Positions 33,884-43,206 of a stretch of 62,726 nt of DNA are shown piece after piece. Both the position numbers and the translations under genes were made by a program. Numbering within the stretch: the stretch's first letter is position 1; every line of letters begins with the position of its first letter. The notes beneath the pieces were generated by a model. The model saw only the letters and a list, made by a program, of their open reading frames with translations, did not search any database and was not told the DNA's origin. The stretch is from Streptosporangiaceae bacterium (GTDB lineage Bacteria; Actinomycetota; Actinomycetes; Streptosporangiales; Streptosporangiaceae), in NCBI GenBank assembly GCA_019239975.1, contig JAFAZE010000004.1:1-62726 (forward strand). Reading direction: 5' to 3'.

Positions 33884-34291
33884 TTACCCCCCGGAGCAAA
33901 CAGGGCACAGGCCGAACAACTCAACTGTGTGGTCCACGGAGGTGAAGCCGGCCTCGGCCGCGACCTTCTCGGCCCACTGCTCGACGACGCGGCCCTCGAC
34001 CTCGACGCTGCGGCCGCAGGAGCGGCAGGTGAGGTGGTGGTGGTGCACGGTGGTCGCGCACTGCCGGTACAGCGTCTCGCCCGAGGCGTCGCGGATCATG
34101 TCCACGCTGCCCTGCTCGCTGAGCACCTGCAGGTGCCGGTACACGGTGGTGAGGCCGACGTGCTCGCCGCGCCGCCGGAGCTCGGCGTGGATCTCCTGGG
34201 CGCTGCAGAAGCCGGGCAGGCTGGCCAGCGCCGCGGCCAGCGCCTCTGCCTGCCGGGTACCGCGGACCCTCGTCCCGCGCGGCTGCTGCAC
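33884..34291 (-). CDS. zur: Zur: zinc-responsive Fur-family repressor
   Basis: The 135-residue Fur-family protein has a winged HTH (SAQEIHAELRRRGEHVGLTT, then VYRHLQVLSEQG), a His-rich regulatory segment (TVHHHHLTCRSCGRSVEVEG) and a C-terminal FGLCPVCSGG, giving the two CxxC structural zinc pairs. The neighbouring znu operon and a Zur-type box identify it as Zur rather than Fur. I choose GTG 34291 (MQQPRGTRVRG), which has GAGG seven bases upstream; TTG 34306 is in frame but lacks a site. It would repress zinc uptake when zinc is sufficient. Confidence 0.9.
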   Translation of the reverse strand: MQQPRGTRVRGTRQAEALAAALASLPGFCSAQEIHAELRRRGEHVGLTTVYRHLQVLSEQGSVDMIRDASGETLYRQCATTVHHHHLTCRSCGRSVEVEGRVVEQWAEKVAAEAGFTSVDHTVELFGLCPVCSGG

Positions 34292-34342
34292 TGTCACACC
34301 TCGCAAGGTAGCCGGCGCCGTGGCGCGATGACCATGAAGCGG

Positions 34343-34371
34343 TTGCTAACTGATAATGGAAACGATTATCA
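34343..34371 (+). promoter_or_regulatory. znuA promoter with Zur box
   Basis: TTGCTA (34343-34348), a 17-bp spacer and TTATCA (34366-34371) form a promoter facing znuA. A palindrome with 7-bp arms TGATAAT/ATTATCA (34351-34371) covers the spacer and -10, and its TGGAAACGATTATCA half resembles the actinobacterial Zur box. It lies in the zur-znuA divergent region. Confidence 0.7.
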
Positions 34372-34465
34372 TCTTATCCCAACGACGGCCGTCCCGGGCG
34401 GCGGCCAGGCTCCGTGCCGCCCCCGCCGCGGCCGCACCCCATAAAGGATCCGGGAGTACCCGCCC

Positions 34466-35398
34466 ATGCGAACCCGCATCAGCGTCCTCGCCGCTGCGCT
34501 GCCTGTCGCCGCCGTCCTGCTGGCCACCGCGTGCTCGCCCTCCGGTGACCCGGCCGTCGGCGGGAGCAGCGGCGCCATCGTCGCGGTAGGCGCTGAGAAC
34601 GAATACGCCGACGTCATCCAGCAGGTCGGCGGCAAGTACGTGCACGCGAGCGCGATCATGAGCAACCCGAACACCGACCCGCACACGTTCGAGGCGAGCA
34701 GCGCGATCGCCCAGCAGGTCAGCTCGGCACAGCTCATCGTGCAGAACGGCGTCGGCTACGACCGTTTCATGTCCACGATCGAGTCGGCCGCGCCGAACTC
34801 CGGCCGCAAGGTGATCGTCGTCCAGCAGCTCCTCGGCCTGCCGGACGGCACGCCCAACCCGCACCTGTGGTACGACCCGAGGACGATGCCCGCGGTGGCG
34901 AACGCGATCGCCGGCGACCTGGCCGCCCTTCAGCCGGCGCACGCGGCGTACTTCAGGGCCGGCGCGGCCGCGTTCACCAGGGCACTGGCCGCGTGGGACA
35001 AGGCCATCGCGAGCTTCAGGGCCGGCTACCCGAACACCCCCGTCGCGACGACCGAGCCGGTGGCCGACTACATGCTGCAGGCGGCGGGCGCGGACAACCT
35101 GACGCCCTTCTCCTTCCAGGCGGACATCATGAACGGCGTCGACCCGTCGCCGCAGGCCGTCACCATCGAGAAGAACCTGTTCACCCAGCACAAGGTCAAG
35201 GTCCTGCTGTACAACCAGCAGGTGACGGACGCGCTGACCCAGTCGTTCATCACGCTGGCGCGGCAGAACCACATCCCGGTGGTCGGCGTCTACGAGACGA
35301 TGCCGGTGCCCGGGTTCGACTACCAGAGCTGGATGCTGGCCGAGGTACAGGACCTGCGCAAGGCGGTCGCCGGCAAGGTGTCCACGGAGCGCCTGTGA
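34466..35398 (+). CDS. znuA: ZnuA: zinc-binding lipoprotein
   Basis: This is a 310-residue cluster A-I solute-binding lipoprotein. Signal peptide and lipobox are VAAVLLATACSPSG. The metal site is built from NTDPHTFEA (His), GTPNPHLWYDPRTM (His), TTEPVADYMLQ (Glu) and a late Asp, as in zinc/manganese-binding proteins. It captures zinc outside the membrane. It lacks the long His-rich loop of many ZnuA proteins, whereas the permease encoded downstream has a His-repeat tail. The stop overlaps the ATPase GTG. Confidence 0.88.
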   Translation: MRTRISVLAAALPVAAVLLATACSPSGDPAVGGSSGAIVAVGAENEYADVIQQVGGKYVHASAIMSNPNTDPHTFEASSAIAQQVSSAQLIVQNGVGYDRFMSTIESAAPNSGRKVIVVQQLLGLPDGTPNPHLWYDPRTMPAVANAIAGDLAALQPAHAAYFRAGAAAFTRALAAWDKAIASFRAGYPNTPVATTEPVADYMLQAAGADNLTPFSFQADIMNGVDPSPQAVTIEKNLFTQHKVKVLLYNQQVTDALTQSFITLARQNHIPVVGVYETMPVPGFDYQSWMLAEVQDLRKAVAGKVSTERL

Positions 35399-36216
35399 CC
35401 GGGGATCTGCTGCGCCTGGAGGGCATCGGCGTCCGGCTCGGCGGGCGCCAGATTCTCGGCGATGTCAGCTTCAGCGTCCGCCCCGGCGAGTTCACCGGCC
35501 TGATCGGGCCGAACGGCGCGGGCAAGACCACGCTGCTCAAGGTGATCCTCGGCCTGCAGGCGCCGTCCAGCGGCCGGGTGCTCGTCCAGGATTCCGCGCG
35601 CCCCCGGCGCGGGTCGCTGATCGGGTACGTGCCGCAGAAGCTGGTCATCGACCCGGACATGCCGCTGCGCGCGCGCGACGTCGTGTCGCTGGGCCTGGAC
35701 GGTAACCGGCTCGGCTTCAGCTTCCCGTCCAGGCAGCGCAGGGAGCTCGTGCGGGAAACCCTGCGCGCGGTCGGCGCCGAGCGCTACGCGGACGCGCGGG
35801 TCGGCGAGCTGTCCGGCGGCGAGCAGCAGCGCGTGCTCATCGCCCACGCGCTGATCAGCAGGCCCCGGCTGCTGCTGCTCGACGAGCCGCTGGCCAACCT
35901 GGACCTGCGCAGCGGGCACGAGATCGTCGCGCTGCTCGGCAAGCTCGCCAGCGAGCAGGAGATCGCCGTGCTGATCTCCGCGCACGACATGAACCCGCTG
36001 CTCAGCGTCATGGACCGGATCGTGTACCTGGCCGCGGGCCGGGCGGCGACCGGCAGCACCGCGGAGGTGGTCACGTCCGAGGTGCTCAGCGGGCTGTACG
36101 GGCATCACGTCGACGTGATCCGGCTGCACAACCGGATCCTCGTGGTGGCCGCCGAGGGGGAGCCGGTGCCCGCGGCGGACGACAAGGCGGTCGTCCTCGA
36201 CCACGGGGCGGCGTGA
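35395..36216 (+). CDS. znuC: ZnuC: zinc ABC transporter ATPase
   Basis: The 273-residue ABC ATPase has Walker A LIGPNGAGKTTLLKV, signature ELSGGEQQRVLIAHAL and Walker B LLLLDEPLANLDLRSG with an H-loop in SAHDMNPLL. The start is GTG 35395, overlapping znuA, and the stop overlaps the first permease start. It powers zinc import with the two permeases. The C-terminal 40 residues beyond YGHHVDVIRLHNR are typical for this branch. Confidence 0.9.
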   Translation: MTGDLLRLEGIGVRLGGRQILGDVSFSVRPGEFTGLIGPNGAGKTTLLKVILGLQAPSSGRVLVQDSARPRRGSLIGYVPQKLVIDPDMPLRARDVVSLGLDGNRLGFSFPSRQRRELVRETLRAVGAERYADARVGELSGGEQQRVLIAHALISRPRLLLLDEPLANLDLRSGHEIVALLGKLASEQEIAVLISAHDMNPLLSVMDRIVYLAAGRAATGSTAEVVTSEVLSGLYGHHVDVIRLHNRILVVAAEGEPVPAADDKAVVLDHGAA

Positions 36217-37193
36217 TGCACTACCTCTTCGCGCCGGGGCTGCTGTCCAGCGGCCCGGTGCGGGTCGCGCTGCTCGTGGGCACCGTCGTCGCGATCACCT
36301 CCGGGGTGACCGGCGTGTTCACGGTCATTCGCGGCCAGTCCTTCGCCGGGCACTCGCTCGCCGACGTCGCCACCACCGGCGGTGCCGGGGCGTTCCTCGT
36401 CGGGGTGAACCAGTTCTGGGGTTTCCTCGCCGCGGGGGTGGCCGGGGCCGCGCTGATGGAGGCGATCGGCGTGCAGCGGCGGCGCGGCCGTGACGTCGCG
36501 ACCGGCGTGGTCCTGGGCGGCGCGCTCGGGGCCGCGGCCCTGTTTCTCTACCTGGGCACGCAGCGGACCTCCGTGACCGGGGCGTCGTTCACGATCCTGT
36601 TCGGCTCGATGTTCGTGATCAGCCCGGACACGGTGCCCGCGCTGATCGCGTCCGGCGTGGTGGCGCTGCTCACGGTGGCGGTGCTGGCCCGGGTGCTGCT
36701 GCTCAGCTCGCTGTCGCCGGAGCTGGCGGCCGCCCGCGGCGTGCGGGTGCGGCTGGCCGGCGCCGCCTACCTGATCGCGCTGGCCGTGTCCGTTTCGCTG
36801 TCGGCCGTGGTCATCGGCGCGGTGCTGTCCACCGCGCTGCTGATCGGCCCCGCCGCCACGGCGCTGCGGGTGGCCCGGGGACCGGCCCGCGCGATGGCGG
36901 CCTCCGCCGCGATCGGCGTCGCCGTCACCTGGCTGGGCGTCGTGCTCGCCTACGACAGCTACTACTGGCCGCCGCACGGCCACGGCTGGCCGGTGAGCTT
37001 CTTCGTCGTGGTGCTCGTCGTCCTCGGCTACCTGCTGAGCTACCTGCCCAGGCCGGGAGGGCGGCCGCGGGCGGCGCGGCGGCGTGAGGCGGCCCACGAG
37101 GCGGGCCACGAGGCGGGCCATGAGGCGGGCCATGAGGCGGGCCGTGAGGCGGGCCGTGAGGCGGAAAGGGATGCCGCGTGTTCTCCGGCCTGA
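36213..37193 (+). CDS. znuB: ZnuB: zinc ABC transporter permease with HEAG-repeat tail
   Basis: This 326-residue ABC-3-family permease has about eight helices (GVTGVFTVIRGQSFAGHSLA near the start, SVSLSAVVIGAVLSTALLIG late). After the last helix the protein ends in a tail with four copies of HEAG and then REAG repeats, encoded by a 12-bp tandem repeat (about 37090-37165). Cytoplasmic His clusters in zinc transporters can hold or sense zinc, but here the tail may also be a slippage product. It starts at GTG 36213 (GTGATG, so an ATG start at 36216 is equally possible) and overlaps the next permease. Confidence 0.88.
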   Translation: MMHYLFAPGLLSSGPVRVALLVGTVVAITSGVTGVFTVIRGQSFAGHSLADVATTGGAGAFLVGVNQFWGFLAAGVAGAALMEAIGVQRRRGRDVATGVVLGGALGAAALFLYLGTQRTSVTGASFTILFGSMFVISPDTVPALIASGVVALLTVAVLARVLLLSSLSPELAAARGVRVRLAGAAYLIALAVSVSLSAVVIGAVLSTALLIGPAATALRVARGPARAMAASAAIGVAVTWLGVVLAYDSYYWPPHGHGWPVSFFVVVLVVLGYLLSYLPRPGGRPRAARRREAAHEAGHEAGHEAGHEAGREAGREAERDAACSPA

Positions 37194-38299
37194 TGATGAA
37201 CACCTGGATCACGGCGAGCGCCGTCGCGGTGATCGCGGGAGTGACCGGGTTCTTCGCCGTGCTCCGCGGCTCCACGTTCGCCGCGCACGCGATACCGAAC
37301 GGCGCGTTCGCCGGCGCCGCGGGCGCCAGCCTGCTCGGGATCAACGTCATCTGGGGCCTCGCGGTCTTCGCGGTGGCCGGGGCGCTGGGCATCGGCGCGC
37401 TGGGCAGGCGGGCGCGGCACGACGTGGTGACCGCGCTCGCCCTGGTGCTGATGCTGGGCCTGGGCGCGCTGTTCGTCAGCGTCAGCACGGAATACGCCGA
37501 CGAGACGTACTCGCTGCTGTTCGGCGAGGTCTTCGGGGTGAGCGGCGCCGAGGTGCTGCCGATCGCCGGCCTCGGCATCGCGTCGATCGCTGTGATCGGG
37601 GCCGTGTTCCGCCGGCTGATGCTGGCCTCGGCGATGCCGGAGGTCGCCGACGCCCGCGGGGTGTCCACCCGGTCACTGGAGGTCTACTTCCTGGTGGTCA
37701 TGGCGCTCGCCACCAGCATGACCGTCCCGGTGGTGGGGGCGCTGCTGATGTTCAGCCTGATGATCGGGCCCGCCGCGGCGGCGCGCTCGTTCACCGGCCG
37801 GCCGGGGCTCGCGATGGCCCTGTCGGTGGCGATCGCGCTCGTGACCGTGTGGGCCGGGATCGCGCTGTCGTACCGGACGAACTGGCCGCTCGGCTTCTAC
37901 GTCGGCGTCATGGGCGCCGGATTTTTTCTGCTCGGCCGCTGCTGGGCCGCCGTACGCCAGCGCCGCGCCGTCGCCAGTCCTCTCCCGGTGTTACCGAACG
38001 AGAGCGGGTATCTCCCCGGGCTTATCGCCCTGCCTTGCCGACGGCCCTGCTGTGCCGGCCGTTCTGCTGTGCCGGCCGTTCTGCTGTGCCGGCCACTTTG
38101 CCCTGCCCGCGCCTCCGCCCAGCCCGCCGCCCCTGCCGCGCCGGACAATTTCCCACAGAAAACCGCAGCCGGGCTCTTGATGGCACGGCGCGGTGAATCT
38201 AGCGTGTGCGATGACGAGACATCGGATGTCTGGCCGCAGCTATGGCCGGGAAGCCGCCGCACGCGCTGCGATGGCTTCCGTCTCCACCGAAGGAGATGA
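37178..38299 (+). CDS. znuB: Second ZnuB-type permease with over-long C-terminus
   Basis: About 265 residues form a second ABC-3 permease (GVTGFFAVLRGSTFAAHAIP; SMTVPVVGALLMFSLMIGPA), paralogous to the one before. Two different permeases with one ATPase suggest a heterodimeric channel. GTG 37178 follows GGAAAGGG and lies 16 bp inside the upstream gene. The family domain ends near GFFLLGRCWAAV. The frame then runs on for about 105 residues of Pro/Cys/Arg-rich sequence, through the fucosidase promoter and operator, and stops three bases before the fucosidase ATG. That tail is probably not selected as protein. Confidence 0.82.
   Translation: MFSGLMMNTWITASAVAVIAGVTGFFAVLRGSTFAAHAIPNGAFAGAAGASLLGINVIWGLAVFAVAGALGIGALGRRARHDVVTALALVLMLGLGALFVSVSTEYADETYSLLFGEVFGVSGAEVLPIAGLGIASIAVIGAVFRRLMLASAMPEVADARGVSTRSLEVYFLVVMALATSMTVPVVGALLMFSLMIGPAAAARSFTGRPGLAMALSVAIALVTVWAGIALSYRTNWPLGFYVGVMGAGFFLLGRCWAAVRQRRAVASPLPVLPNESGYLPGLIALPCRRPCCAGRSAVPAVLLCRPLCPARASAQPAAPAAPDNFPQKTAAGLLMARRGESSVCDDETSDVWPQLWPGSRRTRCDGFRLHRRR
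38177..38231 (+). promoter_or_regulatory. Fucosidase promoter with a perfect GntR operator
   Basis: TTGATG (38177-38182), a 17-bp spacer and TAGCGT (38200-38205) are followed by AGACATCGGATGTCT (38217-38231), a perfect palindrome around its central base. This is the best copy of the operator found at the fucose-catabolic promoters more than 14 kb away, and it lies inside the over-long permease frame. Confidence 0.65.
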
Positions 38300-38301
38300 T
38301 C

Positions 38302-39798
38302 ATGGGACAACAGATGGCGCGGCGCCTGGCCGCCTCAGACATCGGACGAAGGCGGTTCCTGGCGGGCGCGGCACTCGGCGCCGGCGGGCTGCTGGCGTAC
38401 CCGGCCCTGTCGGCGTCCGGCGGTTCGCGCCGCGGCCGCGCGGCGGCGTCCAGCGGCCCGTATCAGCCGACGGTCGAATCGCTGTCCACGCACCCGCTGC
38501 CGCAGTGGTATTCGGACGCCAAGTTCGGCATCTTCATCCACTGGGGCGTCTACTCGGTTCCCGCGTGGGCCCCGGTGGGCCGGGAGTACGCGGAGTGGTA
38601 CTGGCACAACATGGACAACCCGTCCGACCCGACCCATCAGCATGAGCTCTCGCTCTACGGCGCCGCGGCCACCTACGACCAGTTCATCCCGCAGTTCACC
38701 GCCGGGAAGTTCGACCCCCGCGCCTGGGTGGAGCTGTTCGAGCGCGCCGGGGCGCGGTACTTCGTGCAGGTCACCAAGCACCACGAGGGTTTCGCCCTGT
38801 TCCGCACCTCGGTCAGCCGCCGGGCCTCCGTCTACCTGGGACCCAAGCGCGACCTGGTCAAGGAGCTGTTCGACGCGGCGGCCAGGTACACGCCATCGCT
38901 CAAGCGCGGAACGTACTACTCGCTTCCGGAGTGGTACAACCCCGCGTACCCCGGCGACGGTGGCAGCTTCCCCGGTGGCGGCCCGAAGCAGTACGTCACG
39001 GGCGCACCCATTCCCTACACCGGCTACCTTCCGGTGAGCGACTACGTCAACGACTTCCAGGTACCACAGCTGCTCGAGCTGATCAGTCAGTACGACCCGG
39101 ACATCCTCTGGGGCGACATCGGCGGCCCGAACAACAGCCTGCCGGTCATCGCGGACTTTTACAACCACGGCCTGAACCGGCCGCACCCCAAGGACGTCGT
39201 GGTCAACAACCGGATGGGCGTTCCCGTCCGGGACTTCACGACGCCCGAGTACGCGTCGAACTTCCAGCTCAACCCCGCGAAGTGGGAGGCGTGCCAGGGC
39301 ATCGACCCGTTCTCTTTCGGCTACAACGCGGCGACCCCGGACAGCGCGTACTTCACCGCCGAGGTGCTCATCCAGCGGCTGGTGGACATCGTGAGCAAGA
39401 ACGGGAACTTCCTGCTGGACATCGGGCCGCGCGCGGACGGGACGATACCGCAGGTCATGGTGGACCGGCTGACGCAGATCGGCGACTGGCTGCGGATCAA
39501 CGGCGACGCCATCTACGGGTCCGCCTACTGGATCCAGCCCGCCGACGGCAACGTCCGCTTCACGGTGACGCCGGGCAGGTTCAACATGATCTCGCTGGGC
39601 TGGCCGGGCGACCAGCTGGTGATCTCGGCCCCGGTGCCGGTCAGCGCCGACTCCAAGATCCGGCTGCTGGGCAGCCACGCGCCGCCGTTGCCGTGGACCC
39701 AAAGCAACGGCCAGCTCGTCATCACCATGCCGCCGTCCGGCGAGTTCTCGACCAGGAGCCGGTACGCGTACACGTTCACGTTCGACTGGGACCGCTGA
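38302..39798 (+). CDS. Secreted GH29 alpha-L-fucosidase
   Basis: The 498-residue protein starts with a Tat signal (DIGRRRFLAGAALGAGGLLA). The GH29 catalytic domain follows: WYSDAKFGIFIHWGVYSVPA, YFVQVTKHHEGFALF with the conserved His pair, and YDPDILWGDIGG with the expected nucleophile Asp near residue 272. GNFLLDIGPRADGTIP ends the barrel, and a C-terminal beta domain follows. It hydrolyses terminal alpha-L-fucose from glycans outside the cell. ATG 38302 has AAGGAG seven bases upstream. The operator in its promoter ties it to the fucose-oxidation genes. Confidence 0.93.
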   Translation: MGQQMARRLAASDIGRRRFLAGAALGAGGLLAYPALSASGGSRRGRAAASSGPYQPTVESLSTHPLPQWYSDAKFGIFIHWGVYSVPAWAPVGREYAEWYWHNMDNPSDPTHQHELSLYGAAATYDQFIPQFTAGKFDPRAWVELFERAGARYFVQVTKHHEGFALFRTSVSRRASVYLGPKRDLVKELFDAAARYTPSLKRGTYYSLPEWYNPAYPGDGGSFPGGGPKQYVTGAPIPYTGYLPVSDYVNDFQVPQLLELISQYDPDILWGDIGGPNNSLPVIADFYNHGLNRPHPKDVVVNNRMGVPVRDFTTPEYASNFQLNPAKWEACQGIDPFSFGYNAATPDSAYFTAEVLIQRLVDIVSKNGNFLLDIGPRADGTIPQVMVDRLTQIGDWLRINGDAIYGSAYWIQPADGNVRFTVTPGRFNMISLGWPGDQLVISAPVPVSADSKIRLLGSHAPPLPWTQSNGQLVITMPPSGEFSTRSRYAYTFTFDWDR

Positions 39799-39813
39799 CG
39801 GAGGGGCACTCAG

Positions 39814-40836
39814 ATGAAGATCTTTTCCGGCAGCCTCAGGTACCGGTTCGCCGCGGCGGCCGTCCTCACGGTGGCGGGCGTGGCGACCGCGGGGGCCGCC
39901 ACGGGCGCGATCGGAGGCCCGGCGGGCCCGGGCTGTAAGGGCCCCGAGCTCACCGGCACCGCGTCGCCCGCGCTGATCCTGAACCCGCCACAGACGGTGT
40001 CGGTCACGGAGACGCTCACCGCGAACTGCCCGGGGCCGGAGCTGGCGCACATCGTGCTGTACCTGACGGGACCGCAGGGCTGGACGGTCACTCCGCCGGG
40101 CGCGCGCGAGGTGCCCAGCCTTCGGCCCGGTAAGGCGGACACGCTCACCTGGCATGTTCAGGTGCCGGCCGGCGCCGGCGGCAGCGGGCTGACCGCGCAG
40201 GCCATCTACGACACCGGACCGCACAGCACCGACAGTGTGCGGGCCACGATCGCGGCGAGCGTCGCGTACCCGTCCGTCGCGGCCGCCTACGACAACACCG
40301 GTATCACCAACGACACCAGCACCGGTCCCGGGAACATCGACGGCAGCGGCTACAGCCTTTCGGCGCAGGCGCTGGCGGCCGCCGGATACCCGCCGGGCTC
40401 CACCGTCACCGCCGGCGGCCTGTCGTTCACCTGGCCGGGCGCGGCCGCCGGGCAGCCCGACAACATCGTCGCCGGCGGCCAGGCGATACTGGCGGGCGGC
40501 TCGGGGGCGACGCTCGGGTTCCTGGCCACCAGCACCTACGGCCCGGCGAGCGGCACGGGCACGGTGCTGTACACCGACGGTACGTCGCAGCCGTTCACCC
40601 TGTCGGTCCCCGACTGGTACGTCTCGCCGCCGTCCGGCTCGGACCCGGTGATCACGCTCCCGTACCGGAATGCGCCCGGCAACGCGCAGGACCAGCACCC
40701 CGTGCACGTCTACTACCTCGGCATCCCGCTGACCCAGGGCAAGACCGTGCGCGCTGTGGTGCTGCCCGACGTGTCGTCGTCCCCGCCCGTGGCCGGCTCC
40801 GCGGCTCTGCATGTCTTCGCCATGACGATCGGATAA
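39814..40836 (+). CDS. Secreted carbohydrate-associated beta-domain protein
   Basis: The 340-residue secreted protein has a signal peptide (FAAAAVLTVAGVATAGAA). The first half resembles an NEW3/NPCBM-associated Ig-like domain (IVLYLTGPQGWTVTPPGARE). The second half contains AAYDNTGITNDTSTGPGNID, GYSLSAQALAAAGYPPGST and GTGTVLYTDGTSQPFTLSVP, a domain found as the C-terminal module of actinobacterial glycosidases. It has no catalytic motif I can name. It starts 15 bp after the fucosidase, behind GGAGGGG, so it is co-transcribed and probably helps the fucosidase bind substrate. Confidence 0.75.
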   Translation: MKIFSGSLRYRFAAAAVLTVAGVATAGAATGAIGGPAGPGCKGPELTGTASPALILNPPQTVSVTETLTANCPGPELAHIVLYLTGPQGWTVTPPGAREVPSLRPGKADTLTWHVQVPAGAGGSGLTAQAIYDTGPHSTDSVRATIAASVAYPSVAAAYDNTGITNDTSTGPGNIDGSGYSLSAQALAAAGYPPGSTVTAGGLSFTWPGAAAGQPDNIVAGGQAILAGGSGATLGFLATSTYGPASGTGTVLYTDGTSQPFTLSVPDWYVSPPSGSDPVITLPYRNAPGNAQDQHPVHVYYLGIPLTQGKTVRAVVLPDVSSSPPVAGSAALHVFAMTIG

Positions 40837-40983
40837 TCGCGGTCCCCGCGAACACACGCGATCGCCGCCGTCCGGGCGCTGGCCGATCAGGGCTGCTGTC
40901 GCGACCCGAATCGACCGCTGTTCGCAAGGGAGCGCCGACCCCGCGCCGACCCCGCGCCGCCCCTGCGCCGCCCCTGCGCGCCC

Positions 40984-41016
40984 CGCCGCCCCGCCCGCGT
41001 CGCGGGCGGGGCGGCG
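40984..41016. terminator. Strong hairpin before the YyaL gene
   Basis: A perfect 15-bp GC stem, CGCCGCCCCGCCCGC and its complement, has a GTC loop. It is 148 bp after the fucosidase operon and 9 bp before the next ribosome-binding site. It is preceded by short GCGCCGACCCC/GCGCCGCCCCT tandem units. Confidence 0.65.
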
Positions 41017-41031
41017 CGCCAGGATGGAGGT

Positions 41032-43068
<2,037 letters not shown>

Positions 43069-43206
43069 ACTCCCGGGAAGTAGCTTCGGCCGCCCGGTCA
43101 ACCTACGGAAAAACCAGGGTAAATATGAGCCGCCAAGGCTGGACTACTGCCCGGTATTTACGGCATCTTTGACTACGTGCACCTGACGGGCAAGGGCGTC
43201 CGCCGC

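Noticed and set aside
34867..35394. N-terminal extension of the znuC ATPase reading frame into znuA
   Set aside because: The upstream part is a shadow of znuA; the ATPase begins at GTG 35395 overlapping the znuA stop.
43069..43206. ydaO-type (c-di-AMP) riboswitch before the NlpC/P60 gene
   Set aside because: The conserved aptamer segments were not found, and the space is too short.
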